In this document: positions 16,340-24,870 of the stretch, one piece after another
How the letters are laid out: every line of letters begins with the position of its first letter
Position numbering within the stretch: position 1 is the stretch's first letter
Assembly: GCA_039805905.1 (NCBI GenBank)
Contig: JBDIVM010000002.1
Location: 682,001-746,000 of the forward strand
DNA: 64,000 bases
DNA from: Thermohalobaculum sp039805905
Lineage (GTDB): Bacteria > Pseudomonadota > Alphaproteobacteria > Rhodobacterales > Rhodobacteraceae
Direction of reading: 5' to 3'
The notes under the pieces: model-generated
Seen by the model: the letters and a program-made list of their open reading frames with translations, nothing else
The model's database searches: none
Told to the model about the DNA's origin: nothing
Made by a program: the position numbers and the translations under genes

Positions 16340-17323
16340 TCACTCGTAGCGGATGCGCGTTGCGATACCGGGCGCATCGGGCGCCAGCAAGCGCGGAATC
16401 GCTGCGGCGAGGTCGCGGAACGCCAACTCGCCGGTGATGAGGCGGTCGAGCCGCGGGTCGGACAGCATGCCGAGCGCCGCCTCCATCCGCTGGCGGTGGC
16501 TCGTCGTCGCGCGCCTCGGCCTCGCGACATGGCCGACCTGGCTGGACCGGATCGCCAGGCGCCGCGAGTGGAAGGCCCCGCCGAGGATCAGTGGCACCGG
16601 CCGGTCACCGAACCAGCTGAGCTCGATCACCTCGCCCTCGAAGCCCAGCGCGTCGATCGCCGCCTGCAGGCCGGCGGCCGAGGCGGTGGAGTGGAACACC
16701 ACGTCGTAATCGTCGCGGACCGGGCCACATGACAGAAAATTCACGGGAAATTCAGCCAGCGCGAGGCCGGGTTCCGCTACCTTGTCCGTAACATCCACGG
16801 AGCCGGAACCGTGGAGACGGGAGAGGAACGCCGCGATGAGGCAGCCGAGAAGGCCTGCCCCCAGGACCAGAACCCGCGCGCCGGGCGCGGGCGCGGCGTC
16901 CCAGATCGAATTCAGCGCGGTCTCCGCGTTCGCGGCCAGCACGGCGCGGGCCGGCGGCACGCCTTCTGGCAGCGGCACCACCGCCCCGGCATCGACCCGG
17001 AACCGGTCCTGATGCGGATGGAGGCAGAACACATGGCGGCCCAGCAGATCCTCCGGCCCGGCCTCGACCACGCCGACCGCGGCATAGCCATACTTCACCG
17101 GGAAGGGAAACTCCCCCTCCTGATGAGGCGCACGCATCCGGTCATATTCCGCCGGCGGCACATGGCCAAAGGCCACCAGCCGCTCGGTGCCCCGGCTCAA
17201 CCCGGACCAGAGCGTCCGCACCTCGACCATGCCGGTCCCGAGCGGCGGCAGGGGCACCTCGCGGTGCGCGGCGACCCCCGGTGCAACATAAAACAGTGCC
17301 AGCGCCTGCTTTTCCACTTGCAT
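16340..17323 (-). CDS. MDR-family (zinc-type alcohol dehydrogenase-like) oxidoreductase
   Basis: A 327-residue medium-chain dehydrogenase/reductase. The N-terminal GroES-like domain shows LWSGLSRGTERLVAFGHVPP and PFPVKYGYAAVGVV; the nucleotide-binding domain shows RVLVLGAGLLGCLIAAFL near residues 155-172. The classical Cys/His/Glu zinc set is not obvious, as in several MDR subfamilies. It is the first gene of the minus-strand operon and ends two bases before a possible GTG start of the PTPS-like gene. Its substrate is unknown; reduction or oxidation of the product of the neighbouring PTPS-like protein is an inference from gene order. Confidence 0.8.
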   Translation of the reverse strand: MQVEKQALALFYVAPGVAAHREVPLPPLGTGMVEVRTLWSGLSRGTERLVAFGHVPPAEYDRMRAPHQEGEFPFPVKYGYAAVGVVEAGPEDLLGRHVFCLHPHQDRFRVDAGAVVPLPEGVPPARAVLAANAETALNSIWDAAPAPGARVLVLGAGLLGCLIAAFLSRLHGSGSVDVTDKVAEPGLALAEFPVNFLSCGPVRDDYDVVFHSTASAAGLQAAIDALGFEGEVIELSWFGDRPVPLILGGAFHSRRLAIRSSQVGHVARPRRATTSHRQRMEAALGMLSDPRLDRLITGELAFRDLAAAIPRLLAPDAPGIATRIRYE

Positions 17324-17397
17324 TCCGATCTTGAATCACGTTTGAAGCGCCGCACATTACGCGCATTGCCGCTGCGGTCCACAAGGGGCGCACCTCG

Positions 17398-19263
17398 ATG
17401 ACCACCACATCGCCGGAAACCGGAGCCGCGGTGATCCCGCTGGCAGGGCCGGAGGCCGTCCGGCAGATGGCCGATGCGGCCGACCTCACTCCCGCCGCTC
17501 TGCAGGACCGGCGCGACCTCGCGCTGCGGCGCTCGGTCTTCATCCTGCTCAACCTCGCCACTGTCGCGGCGCTGACCTGGGGCGTCGCGCGGGTGTTCGG
17601 CGCCGGCGGCTGGTCGGCGACCGACGTGATCATTCTGGTCTGCTTCCTGTTCGGCGCCCCCTGGACGGTGATGGGGCTCTGGAACTCGGTCGTCGGCGTC
17701 TGGCTGCTGCATGGCCGCCGGAACGGCGTGGCGCTGGCGGCGCCGCACCTCGCCGCGGGCGAGGGCGACGCGGCCGTGGCCTCCCGCATCGCCGTGGCGA
17801 TGACGGTGCGCAACGAGGATCCGCTGCGCTCCTACCAGCGGCTCGCGGTGATGCGCGAGAGCCTGGATGGAACGGGCTACGGGCAGCATTTCGACATCTT
17901 CATCCTGTCGGACACGAACCTGCCGGCGGTCGCCGCCGAGGAGGAACGCCTGTTCCACGTCATGCGCGACCTGCTGGGCGGGGCGCGGGCGCATTACCGC
18001 CGCCGGACGTCGAACGAGGGATTCAAGGCCGGCAACGTGCGCGACTTCGTCGCGAAGCAGGGCCGCGACTACGACCTCTACCTGCCGCTCGACAGCGACA
18101 GCCTCATGTCGGGCGAGGCGATCGTCCGCATGGTCCGGATCATGGAAGCGCACCCGAAGATCGGTATCCTGCAGAGCCTCGTGGTCGGCTCGCCAGCCAC
18201 CAGCGGCTTCGCCCGCATCTTCCAGTTCGGCATGCGCCACGGCATGCGCAGCCACACCATCGGCGCCGCCTGGTGGCAGGCCGACTGCGGCCCCTACTGG
18301 GGCCACAACGCGCTGGTGCGCATCCGGCCCTTCCGGCGCCACTGCCGCCTGCCGGTGCTGCCCGGCAGGCCGCCCCTCGGCGGCCACGTCCTCAGCCACG
18401 ACCAGGTCGAGGCGGTGCTGATGCGCCGCGCCGGCTACGAGGTGCGGGTGATCCCGGTCGAGGGCGAGAGCTGGGAGGACAACCCGCCCACGCTGATGGA
18501 CTTCACCAAGCGCGACCTGCGCTGGTGCCAGGGCAACATGCAGTACTGGCGGTTGCTGGGGCTCCGCGGGCTTGAGCGGGTTTCGCGCTTCCAGCTCTTT
18601 GCCGCTATCATGATGTACATGGGGGCGCCCGCCTGGATGCTGATGACCTTGGCCGCCGCGGCGAAGCTCGCCGAGGGCGATGTGGACAGCATCAACCTCG
18701 CCTTCGGCATCGCCATGTTCTTCATCATGTTCGCGGTCAGCCTGGTGCCGAAGCTGCTCGGCATCCTCGACATCGCGCTGATCCCGGGCGGCGCGGCGCA
18801 CTATGGCGGGCGGCTGCGCTTCGCTCTCGGCGCGCTCGCCGAGACGCTGTTCTCGGTCCTGCTCGCCCCCGTGGTTGCGCTGCGCGTGACCCTGTTCCTG
18901 ATCGGCCTCGCCTTCGGCCGATCAGTGATCTGGGGCGGCCAGAACCGCGACGCCTACCGGCTGACCTGGGCGGATGCGGCGCGCGGCCTGTGGCCGCAGA
19001 CGCTGTTCGGGCTGACACTGTTCGCCACGATCGCCATCGTCGCTGGCATCGACTGCACCGCCTGGGCGGGGCCGATGATCGCGGGCCTCTCGCTGGCTAT
19101 CCCATTCGCGGTGCTGACCGCCGATCCCCGCTTCGGTGCCTGGGCGGCGCGGAACGGGCTCTGCACCGTGCCGGACGAGCAGCGGCTGCCCCCGGCGCTC
19201 GCAAGGCTGGAACGGATTGCCGCGGGCGGCGCGCGCCCGGACACGCCGAAAAGGGCTGCCTGA
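17398..19263 (+). CDS. opgH: Glucans biosynthesis glucosyltransferase H
   Basis: A 621-residue inner-membrane processive GT2 enzyme that polymerises the backbone of osmoregulated periplasmic glucans from UDP-glucose. The cytoplasmic catalytic domain has VAMTVRNEDPLRSYQRL, the metal-binding LPLDSDSLMSG, FKAGNVRDF and the processive QxxRW-type motif RDLRWCQGN. Hydrophobic helices flank it: two near the N-terminus (residues 45-105) and about four to five from residue 400 on. It is shorter than the enterobacterial protein (about 850 residues) mainly at the N-terminus, as usual in Rhodobacterales. opgC lies upstream at 11119, whereas opgG is not in the window. Divergent from the MDR gene with 74 bases between. 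Confidence 0.92.
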   Translation: MTTTSPETGAAVIPLAGPEAVRQMADAADLTPAALQDRRDLALRRSVFILLNLATVAALTWGVARVFGAGGWSATDVIILVCFLFGAPWTVMGLWNSVVGVWLLHGRRNGVALAAPHLAAGEGDAAVASRIAVAMTVRNEDPLRSYQRLAVMRESLDGTGYGQHFDIFILSDTNLPAVAAEEERLFHVMRDLLGGARAHYRRRTSNEGFKAGNVRDFVAKQGRDYDLYLPLDSDSLMSGEAIVRMVRIMEAHPKIGILQSLVVGSPATSGFARIFQFGMRHGMRSHTIGAAWWQADCGPYWGHNALVRIRPFRRHCRLPVLPGRPPLGGHVLSHDQVEAVLMRRAGYEVRVIPVEGESWEDNPPTLMDFTKRDLRWCQGNMQYWRLLGLRGLERVSRFQLFAAIMMYMGAPAWMLMTLAAAAKLAEGDVDSINLAFGIAMFFIMFAVSLVPKLLGILDIALIPGGAAHYGGRLRFALGALAETLFSVLLAPVVALRVTLFLIGLAFGRSVIWGGQNRDAYRLTWADAARGLWPQTLFGLTLFATIAIVAGIDCTAWAGPMIAGLSLAIPFAVLTADPRFGAWAARNGLCTVPDEQRLPPALARLERIAAGGARPDTPKRAA

Positions 19264-19373
19264 ACCCGGTCTTGACGGCCACGCTGGTTCCCTGAAATGT
19301 CGCATCTGGCGCCATCGCCGCAGGCGCCGGACGACTAAGGATCTGCGCCACCAGCCCGTCCAGCCGCCGGGGA

Positions 19374-20375
19374 ATGCCTATGTCTCTCGCCCAGCCCTAT
19401 CTCCTGTTCCTCGGCGATGCGCCCGACGCACTCGCCGCGAAGGTCGCCCAAGGCATTCGCGACTGGCGGCCCGAGGCCAGCGTCGGCCAGATCCGCTTGC
19501 CAGGCTGCAACGCCGACATGAAGCTGCCCGACATGACCGTTTCCGAGGCCCGCGCCGCCGGGGCCAAGACGCTGGTGATCGGCGTCGCCAACCGCGGCGG
19601 CGTGATCGCGGGCTCCTGGAAGAAGGTGCTGGTCGAGGCGCTGGACGCCGGCATGGACGTCGCTGCCGGCCTCCACACGCTGCTGCGCGACCAGCGCGAA
19701 CTGGTCGAGGCCGCGAAGCGCAACGGCCGCACGCTCCATGACGTGCGCCTGCCGACCGCGAAATACCCGATCGCAGACGGCAGGAAGCGCCCCGGCAAGC
19801 GGCTGCTCGCCGTCGGTACCGACTGCTCCTGCGGCAAGATGTACACCATGCTGGCACTCGAGAAGGCGATGCATGAACGGGGCATGAAGGCCAACTTTCG
19901 CGCCACCGGCCAGACCGGCATCCTGATCGACGGCTCTGGCGTGCCGCTCGACGCCGTCGTGGCCGACTTCATGGCGGGCGCCGTTGAGGTCCTGACGCCC
20001 GCCAACGACCCCGACCACTGGGACCTGATCGAGGGCCAGGGCTCGATCTTCCACCCCTCCTATTCCGGCGTCACCATGGCGCTGATCCATGGTGGCCAGC
20101 CTGATGCGCTGGTCCTCTGCCACGAGCCGACCCGCCGGCACCTGCGCGGCCTGCCGCACTACCCGTTATCGTCGCTCGAACGCCTGCGGGACCTGACGCT
20201 CGATCTCGCCCGCATCGTCAACCCCGAATGCCGGGTGACCGGCTGCGCCATCAACACCGCCGCGCTCGCGGACGCCGACGCAGAGGCCTATCTCGCCGAT
20301 ACCGAGAAGCGACTCGGCCTCCCCTGCGTCGATCCCTTCCGCCACGGTGCCGGCCGGCTGGTGGATGCGCTGTGA
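19374..20375 (+). CDS. dgcN: D-glutamate N-acetyltransferase DgcN (DUF1611)
   Basis: A 333-residue DUF1611 protein. The C-terminal two thirds carry a P-loop-like motif, VGTDCSCGKMYTMLALEKAM near residues 142-162, and ATGQTGILIDGSGVPLDAVVADFMAGA, both typical of the family. DgcN proteins acetylate D-glutamate, and the product is epimerised by DgcA to N-acetyl-L-glutamate. The following gene is exactly such an enolase-family epimerase and starts inside the last codon (GTGA overlap), and a D-amino-acid transaminase comes next. This conserved order is the best support for the call. ATG 19380 is an equally possible start. Confidence 0.83.
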   Translation: MPMSLAQPYLLFLGDAPDALAAKVAQGIRDWRPEASVGQIRLPGCNADMKLPDMTVSEARAAGAKTLVIGVANRGGVIAGSWKKVLVEALDAGMDVAAGLHTLLRDQRELVEAAKRNGRTLHDVRLPTAKYPIADGRKRPGKRLLAVGTDCSCGKMYTMLALEKAMHERGMKANFRATGQTGILIDGSGVPLDAVVADFMAGAVEVLTPANDPDHWDLIEGQGSIFHPSYSGVTMALIHGGQPDALVLCHEPTRRHLRGLPHYPLSSLERLRDLTLDLARIVNPECRVTGCAINTAALADADAEAYLADTEKRLGLPCVDPFRHGAGRLVDAL

Positions 20376-21355
20376 GCCGCATCCGGCTCACGGCGAAGGT
20401 CGAGCGGTTCCCGACGGCCGGCACCTGGACCATTTCGCGCGGCTCGATCACCGAGGTCGAGGTCGTCACCGCCGAGGCGAGCCTCGATGGCCGCACCGGC
20501 CGCGGCGAGTGCCGCCCCTACCCGCGTTACGATGAATTCCCCGAGGGCGTGGTGGCCGACATCGAGGCGGTCGCCGCCGATCTCGGCGCGGACCCGGCCG
20601 TCGACCTCGGCACTCTGATGCCGCCGGGCGCCGCCCGCAACGCGGTCGACTGTGCGCTGTGGGATCTGCGTGCCAGGATCGCCGGCAAGCGGGTCTGGCA
20701 GCTCGCCGGGCTCCCCGCACCGAAGCCGCTGATCACCGCCTTTTCGCTCTCGCTCGATACGCCGGAGAAGATGCAGGCGAAGGCCGCCGAGAACGCCCAC
20801 CGCCCCCTCCTGAAGGTCAAGCTCGGCGGCGACGGCGATCTCGAGCGCATAAGTGCCGTGCGCGGGGGCGCGCCGAAAGCCAGGATCATCGTCGACGCCA
20901 ATGAGGGCTGGACGCCCGAGAGCTATGCCAGGCTCGCCCCCGAATTCGTCCGCCTCGGCATCGCCATGGTCGAGCAGCCGCTGCCGGCCTGGGACGATGC
21001 CGCGCTCGCCGGCATGGAGCGCCCGCTGCCCGTCTGCGCCGACGAGGCCTGCCACGACACCGCCTCGCTCGCGAAGCTCCGCGGCAAGTACGACATGGTC
21101 AACATCAAGCTTGACAAGACTGGCGGGCTCACCGAGGCGCTGAGGCTCCGGGCCGAGGCGCGGGCAATGGGCTTTCAGGTGATGGTCGGCTGCATGCTGG
21201 CCTCGTCGCTGGCCATGGCGCCTGCGGTGCTGGTGGCGCAGGGCGCCGAGATCGTCGATCTCGACGGGCCGCTTCTGCTGGCCGCCGACCGCGACCACCC
21301 CTTGACCTACGACGCCGCCGGCGTGCATCCCTCCTCGTCCGAGCTATGGGGATAG
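20372..21355 (+). CDS. dgcA: N-acetyl-D-glutamate racemase DgcA (dipeptide-epimerase-like enolase superfamily)
   Basis: A 327-residue enolase-superfamily enzyme of the L-Ala-D/L-Glu epimerase type. It has the KxK base motif (LLKVKLGG), the three metal-ligand segments IIVDANEGW, MVEQPLP and CADEACHD, and the second lysine in NIKLDKTGGL. Next to dgcN this points to the racemisation of N-acetyl-D-glutamate to the L form. The start GTG 20372 overlaps the dgcN stop (GTGA); the frame extends upstream only within dgcN. One base separates its stop from the transaminase gene, so the three genes form a coupled unit. Confidence 0.85.
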   Translation: MSRIRLTAKVERFPTAGTWTISRGSITEVEVVTAEASLDGRTGRGECRPYPRYDEFPEGVVADIEAVAADLGADPAVDLGTLMPPGAARNAVDCALWDLRARIAGKRVWQLAGLPAPKPLITAFSLSLDTPEKMQAKAAENAHRPLLKVKLGGDGDLERISAVRGGAPKARIIVDANEGWTPESYARLAPEFVRLGIAMVEQPLPAWDDAALAGMERPLPVCADEACHDTASLAKLRGKYDMVNIKLDKTGGLTEALRLRAEARAMGFQVMVGCMLASSLAMAPAVLVAQGAEIVDLDGPLLLAADRDHPLTYDAAGVHPSSSELWG

Positions 21356-21356
21356 A

Positions 21357-22226
21357 ATGATGAACACCCAGATGAGCCGCATCGTCTACGTGAACGGAGA
21401 CTATCTGCCCGCGGCGCAGGCGAAGATCTCGGTCTTCGACCGCGGCTTCCTGATGGCCGACGCCGTCTACGAGGTCAGCGCGGTCATCGACGGCCGGCTG
21501 GTCGATTATCCGGGCCATATGGCGCGGCTGCACCGCTCGCTCGAAGCACTGAAGATGGCGGCGCCGGTTGCGGATGCGGAGCTTCTGGAAATCCACCGCG
21601 AGCTGATCCGACGGAACGGCCTGACCGAGGGGCTGGTCTACCTCCAGGTCACCCGCGGCGCGGCGGACCGCGACTTCGTGTGGCCGAAGGACGCCACGCC
21701 CTCGCTGGTGCTCTTCACCCAGGCCCGGAGCCTTGCCGAGGATGCCCGTGCGGCCACCGGCATCCGGGTCGTCTCGGTGCCCGACCTGCGCTGGGGCCGG
21801 CGTGACATCAAGACCGTTCAGCTCCTTTACCCGAGCTATGCCAAGATGGAGGCGAAGGCGAAGGGCGCCGACGACGCCTGGCTGGTCGAGGACGGCATGG
21901 TGACCGAGGGCACCTCGAACAACGCCTATATCGTGACCCGCGGGGGCACCATCGTCACCCGCAACCTCTCGCACGACATCTTGCACGGCATCACCCGCGC
22001 GAGCGTGCTGAAGCTCGCCGCCGAGGCGCAGATGAAAATCGAGGAGCGCCCCTTCACCATCGCCGAGGCGCAGGATGCCGCCGAGGCGTTCATCACCGCT
22101 GCATCGACCTTCGTCTGCCCGGTCATCGAGGTTGACGGGGCGAAAGTCGGGGATGGCAAGCCCGGTCCGGTCGCCCGGCGACTGCGGGAGATCTATCTCG
22201 CCAACGCGCGCGCGACGGCGGTGTAA
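21357..22226 (+). CDS. dat: D-amino-acid transaminase
   Basis: A 289-residue class IV PLP aminotransferase. Features are VNGDYLPAAQAKISVFDRGFLMADAVYEV at the N-terminus, the PLP lysine in RRDIKTVQLLYPSYAKMEAK, and the phosphate-binding VEDGMVTEGTSNNAYIV. The DIKTVQLL form with several basic residues fits D-amino-acid rather than branched-chain aminotransferases. It converts D-alanine and other D-amino acids with 2-oxoglutarate to D-glutamate, which would feed DgcN-DgcA encoded immediately upstream. Start at ATG 21357, one base after the dgcA stop; ATG 21360 is in frame as well. Confidence 0.87.
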   Translation: MMNTQMSRIVYVNGDYLPAAQAKISVFDRGFLMADAVYEVSAVIDGRLVDYPGHMARLHRSLEALKMAAPVADAELLEIHRELIRRNGLTEGLVYLQVTRGAADRDFVWPKDATPSLVLFTQARSLAEDARAATGIRVVSVPDLRWGRRDIKTVQLLYPSYAKMEAKAKGADDAWLVEDGMVTEGTSNNAYIVTRGGTIVTRNLSHDILHGITRASVLKLAAEAQMKIEERPFTIAEAQDAAEAFITAASTFVCPVIEVDGAKVGDGKPGPVARRLREIYLANARATAV

Positions 22227-22485
22227 CAGACAGCGACGATCGCTATGCCATGAGAGCCGGTGGGATGCGGGCGAACGCTCGATCTCGCGAATGCCCATGG
22301 GGCGGACGACCCGTGCCGACCATTCCGCACGACATGATCGGCCCGGCCCAGCGGCCTGTGTCTGGCGCTACGTGCGCTCGAGTCCGAGCCTCCGGTCATA
22401 TCGTCCCAGGCTTGGGCAAGTTCGGCGTGTCGTTTTGATTCCGCAATTTGTCCCCACGCAAACCGGTGTGGCACGCCCGAAGGAC

Positions 22486-23775
22486 TCACGCCTTCCTCGC
22501 ATGCGCCTTCTCCAGCGCCTGGTCGAGGTCGGCGATGAGATCCGCCGGATCCTCGATCCCGATCGAGAGCCGAACCACGTCGTTGGCCGCTCCCGCTGCT
22601 TCCCGCTGGGCGTCCGTGAGCTGGCGATGCGTTGTCGAGGCCGAGTGGATGACCAGCGAGCGGGTGTCGCCGAGATTGGCCACATGGCTGAAGAGGGCGA
22701 GTGCATCGACGAACCGGACACAGGCCTCGTAGCCGCCCCGGAGCCGGAAGGTGAAGAGAGCGCCGGCACCCTTCGGGCAAACCCTGCGGGCCGTCCTGTA
22801 CGAGGGGCTCGACTTCAGCCCCGCATAGGTGACCTCGGCGACGTGGCGGTGCCCTTCGAGCCAGGCGGCGATCCTGGCCGCGTTGGCGACATGCCGCTCC
22901 ATCCGGAGCGACAGCGTCTCGATCCCGAGCAGGGTCTGGAAGGCGGACATCGGGCTCATGGTCATGCCGAGATCCCTCAGCCCCACCGCGTGGCCGTGGA
23001 CCGTATAGGCGAGAGGCCCGAAGGTCTCGTGGAACTTCAGCCCGTGATAGGCCGGCTCGGGTCCGCTGAGCGACGGGAACCGGTCCGAGGCCGACCAGTC
23101 GAACCGGCCTGAGTCGACGACCGCGCCGCCCATGACCGTGCCGTTACCCGTCAGGTACTTGGTGGCCGAATGCACCACGAGCGCCGCGCCGTGCTCGATC
23201 GGCCGGCAGAGCCAGGGCGTGGCCGAGGTGTTGTCGACGACCAGCGGAACGCCGGCCCGCTCCGCCTCCCGGGCCACCTTGGGCAGATCGGCGACGTGGC
23301 CGCCCGGATTGGCGATCGTCTCGCAGAAGATCGCCCGGGTGCCCGCGTCGCAGGCGCTGCGGATCGCCTTCATGTCGTCGATGTCGACGAATCTCGCCTG
23401 CCAGCCGAACCGCCGGATGGTGTGGGTGAACTGCGTGACCGTCCCGCCATACAGCCGGTTAGAGGCCACAACGTTGGCCCCCGGCCCCATCAGCGGAAAC
23501 AGGGCGAGGATTTGCGCCGCATGGCCCGACGAACAGGCGACGGCCCCGATCCCGCCTTCGAGTGCGGCCACCCGCTCTTCGAGCACAGCGACCGTCGGGT
23601 TGGTCAGCCGTGAATAGATGAAGCCGGCCTCCTGCAGGTTGAAGAGCGCCGCCGCGTGCTCGGCATCGCGGAACACATAGGCCGTGGTCTGGTAGATCGG
23701 GGTCTGCCGGGCGCCCGTGGCAGGGTCCGGCCGCGCGCCTGCATGGATCTGGAGGGTATCGAAACCGTAGCTCAT
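22486..23775 (-). CDS. metY: O-acetylhomoserine aminocarboxypropyltransferase (O-acetylhomoserine sulfhydrylase)
   Basis: A 429-residue Cys/Met-metabolism PLP enzyme. It opens MSYGFDTLQIHAGARPDPATGARQTPIYQTTAYVF and has the PLP lysine in HSATKYLTGNGTVMGGAVVD near residues 206-224. The length (about 430) and the insertion around residues 230-260 are typical of MetY, which forms homocysteine from O-acetylhomoserine and sulfide. AGGAG lies eight bases before ATG 23775. The homoserine acyltransferase gene metA at 48659 carries the acetyl-specific Glu111, which matches this route. I looked for a SAM-II type riboswitch in the 98-base leader and did not see one. Confidence 0.9.
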   Translation of the reverse strand: MSYGFDTLQIHAGARPDPATGARQTPIYQTTAYVFRDAEHAAALFNLQEAGFIYSRLTNPTVAVLEERVAALEGGIGAVACSSGHAAQILALFPLMGPGANVVASNRLYGGTVTQFTHTIRRFGWQARFVDIDDMKAIRSACDAGTRAIFCETIANPGGHVADLPKVAREAERAGVPLVVDNTSATPWLCRPIEHGAALVVHSATKYLTGNGTVMGGAVVDSGRFDWSASDRFPSLSGPEPAYHGLKFHETFGPLAYTVHGHAVGLRDLGMTMSPMSAFQTLLGIETLSLRMERHVANAARIAAWLEGHRHVAEVTYAGLKSSPSYRTARRVCPKGAGALFTFRLRGGYEACVRFVDALALFSHVANLGDTRSLVIHSASTTHRQLTDAQREAAGAANDVVRLSIGIEDPADLIADLDQALEKAHARKA

Positions 23776-23873
23776 AAGGGTCGCTCCTGTCAGGTCTCCG
23801 GGAAGAATGCATCGGCAGACACATAGCCGATCGGCGCATAAATTGCAGGGGGACGATGCTGCAGCCGGGCCGA

Positions 23874-24770
23874 CTAATCGCGCTCCGGCACCGGGACGGG
23901 CGCCGGCATCGGCGTCGCAAAGGCGGGGCGCCGCTCGATCACCAGCAGGGCCACGCCGCCGACCACGATGGCGCCACCCGTCACGATCGTGGCCGTCAGC
24001 GCCTCGCCGAGAAAGAGCGCACCGCCCAGCACCGAGGCGACCGGGGTCAGCAGCAGGAACGGCGCGACCCGGTTGACCTCGTAGCGCCCCAGCACGTGAT
24101 ACCAGCAGGAGTAGCCGAGCGCGGTCATCACCAGACCGAGATAGAGCACGGTTGCCCAGAGCTGCCAGCCGGCCCCGGCAAGCGCGGCACCCTGATCGTC
24201 CTCGACGATCATTGAGGCGACCAGCAGTTGGGGCGCGGCCATCACCGAGACCCAGGCGATCACGGTCATGCCGCCGATCTCGCCGAGCGTGCGGATCATC
24301 GTCTGGCCGATCGCCCACATGAATGCGCCGCCGAGCACCATGGCGACGCCGACCTCCTGGCCGCGGATGCGCGGCTCGCCGGAGATGAGCCAGATCCCGG
24401 CGAAGGCGATCGCCATGCCGGCGACACGCCGGAACCCCAGCCGCTCGCCGAGAAAGACGGCGGCGACCAGCGCCAGGAATGGCGCCTCGGCCTGGACAAT
24501 CAGCCCGGTCGTGGAGGCATCGAGCAGCCTGAGCCCGTTGAAGGTCAGCCCGTACTGCAGGGTCGAGCCGATCAGCGCCGCGACAGCGAGCTTCCCGAGC
24601 GCCGCCCGCGGGATCTTCACGAACCAGACCAGCGCCAGCGCCGATACCGCGAAGCGGAGCGCCATCAGCAGGATCGGCGGAAACTGGTCGACCGCCGGCT
24701 TGGCGATCACCAGCCCCATGCCCCAGACCACGGGCACGGTCACGGCGATCAGGATGTCGAGGGGCTTCAT
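23874..24770 (-). CDS. EamA/DMT-family exporter
   Basis: A 298-residue inner-membrane protein with ten predicted transmembrane helices in two EamA repeats, starting MKPLDILIAVTVPVVWGMGLVIAKP. The typical proline-rich first helix and the second-repeat motif YSCWYHVLGRYEVNRVAPFLLLTPV are seen. Such drug/metabolite transporters export amino acids or other metabolites; the substrate is not predictable. ATG 24770 follows a GGAG site. It lies upstream of metY on the same strand with 98 bases between, so co-transcription is possible. A cluster of acidic/basic residues (VERRPAFATPMPAPVPVPERD) forms the cytoplasmic tail. Confidence 0.85.
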   Translation of the reverse strand: MKPLDILIAVTVPVVWGMGLVIAKPAVDQFPPILLMALRFAVSALALVWFVKIPRAALGKLAVAALIGSTLQYGLTFNGLRLLDASTTGLIVQAEAPFLALVAAVFLGERLGFRRVAGMAIAFAGIWLISGEPRIRGQEVGVAMVLGGAFMWAIGQTMIRTLGEIGGMTVIAWVSVMAAPQLLVASMIVEDDQGAALAGAGWQLWATVLYLGLVMTALGYSCWYHVLGRYEVNRVAPFLLLTPVASVLGGALFLGEALTATIVTGGAIVVGGVALLVIERRPAFATPMPAPVPVPERD

Positions 24771-24870
24771 CGCGGCTCCGGCAGGGAGACGGGCAGACGG
24801 TCGAGCGCAGATGACAGCCACCTGCTCGCGGCGTCAAGGGTCGGCAACTGATGCGAGTGGCGCAACGCGG

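Noticed and set aside
23776..23873. Possible SAM riboswitch in the metY leader
   Set aside because: The leader does not show the SAM-II pseudoknot core or a SAM-I-like four-way junction by eye.
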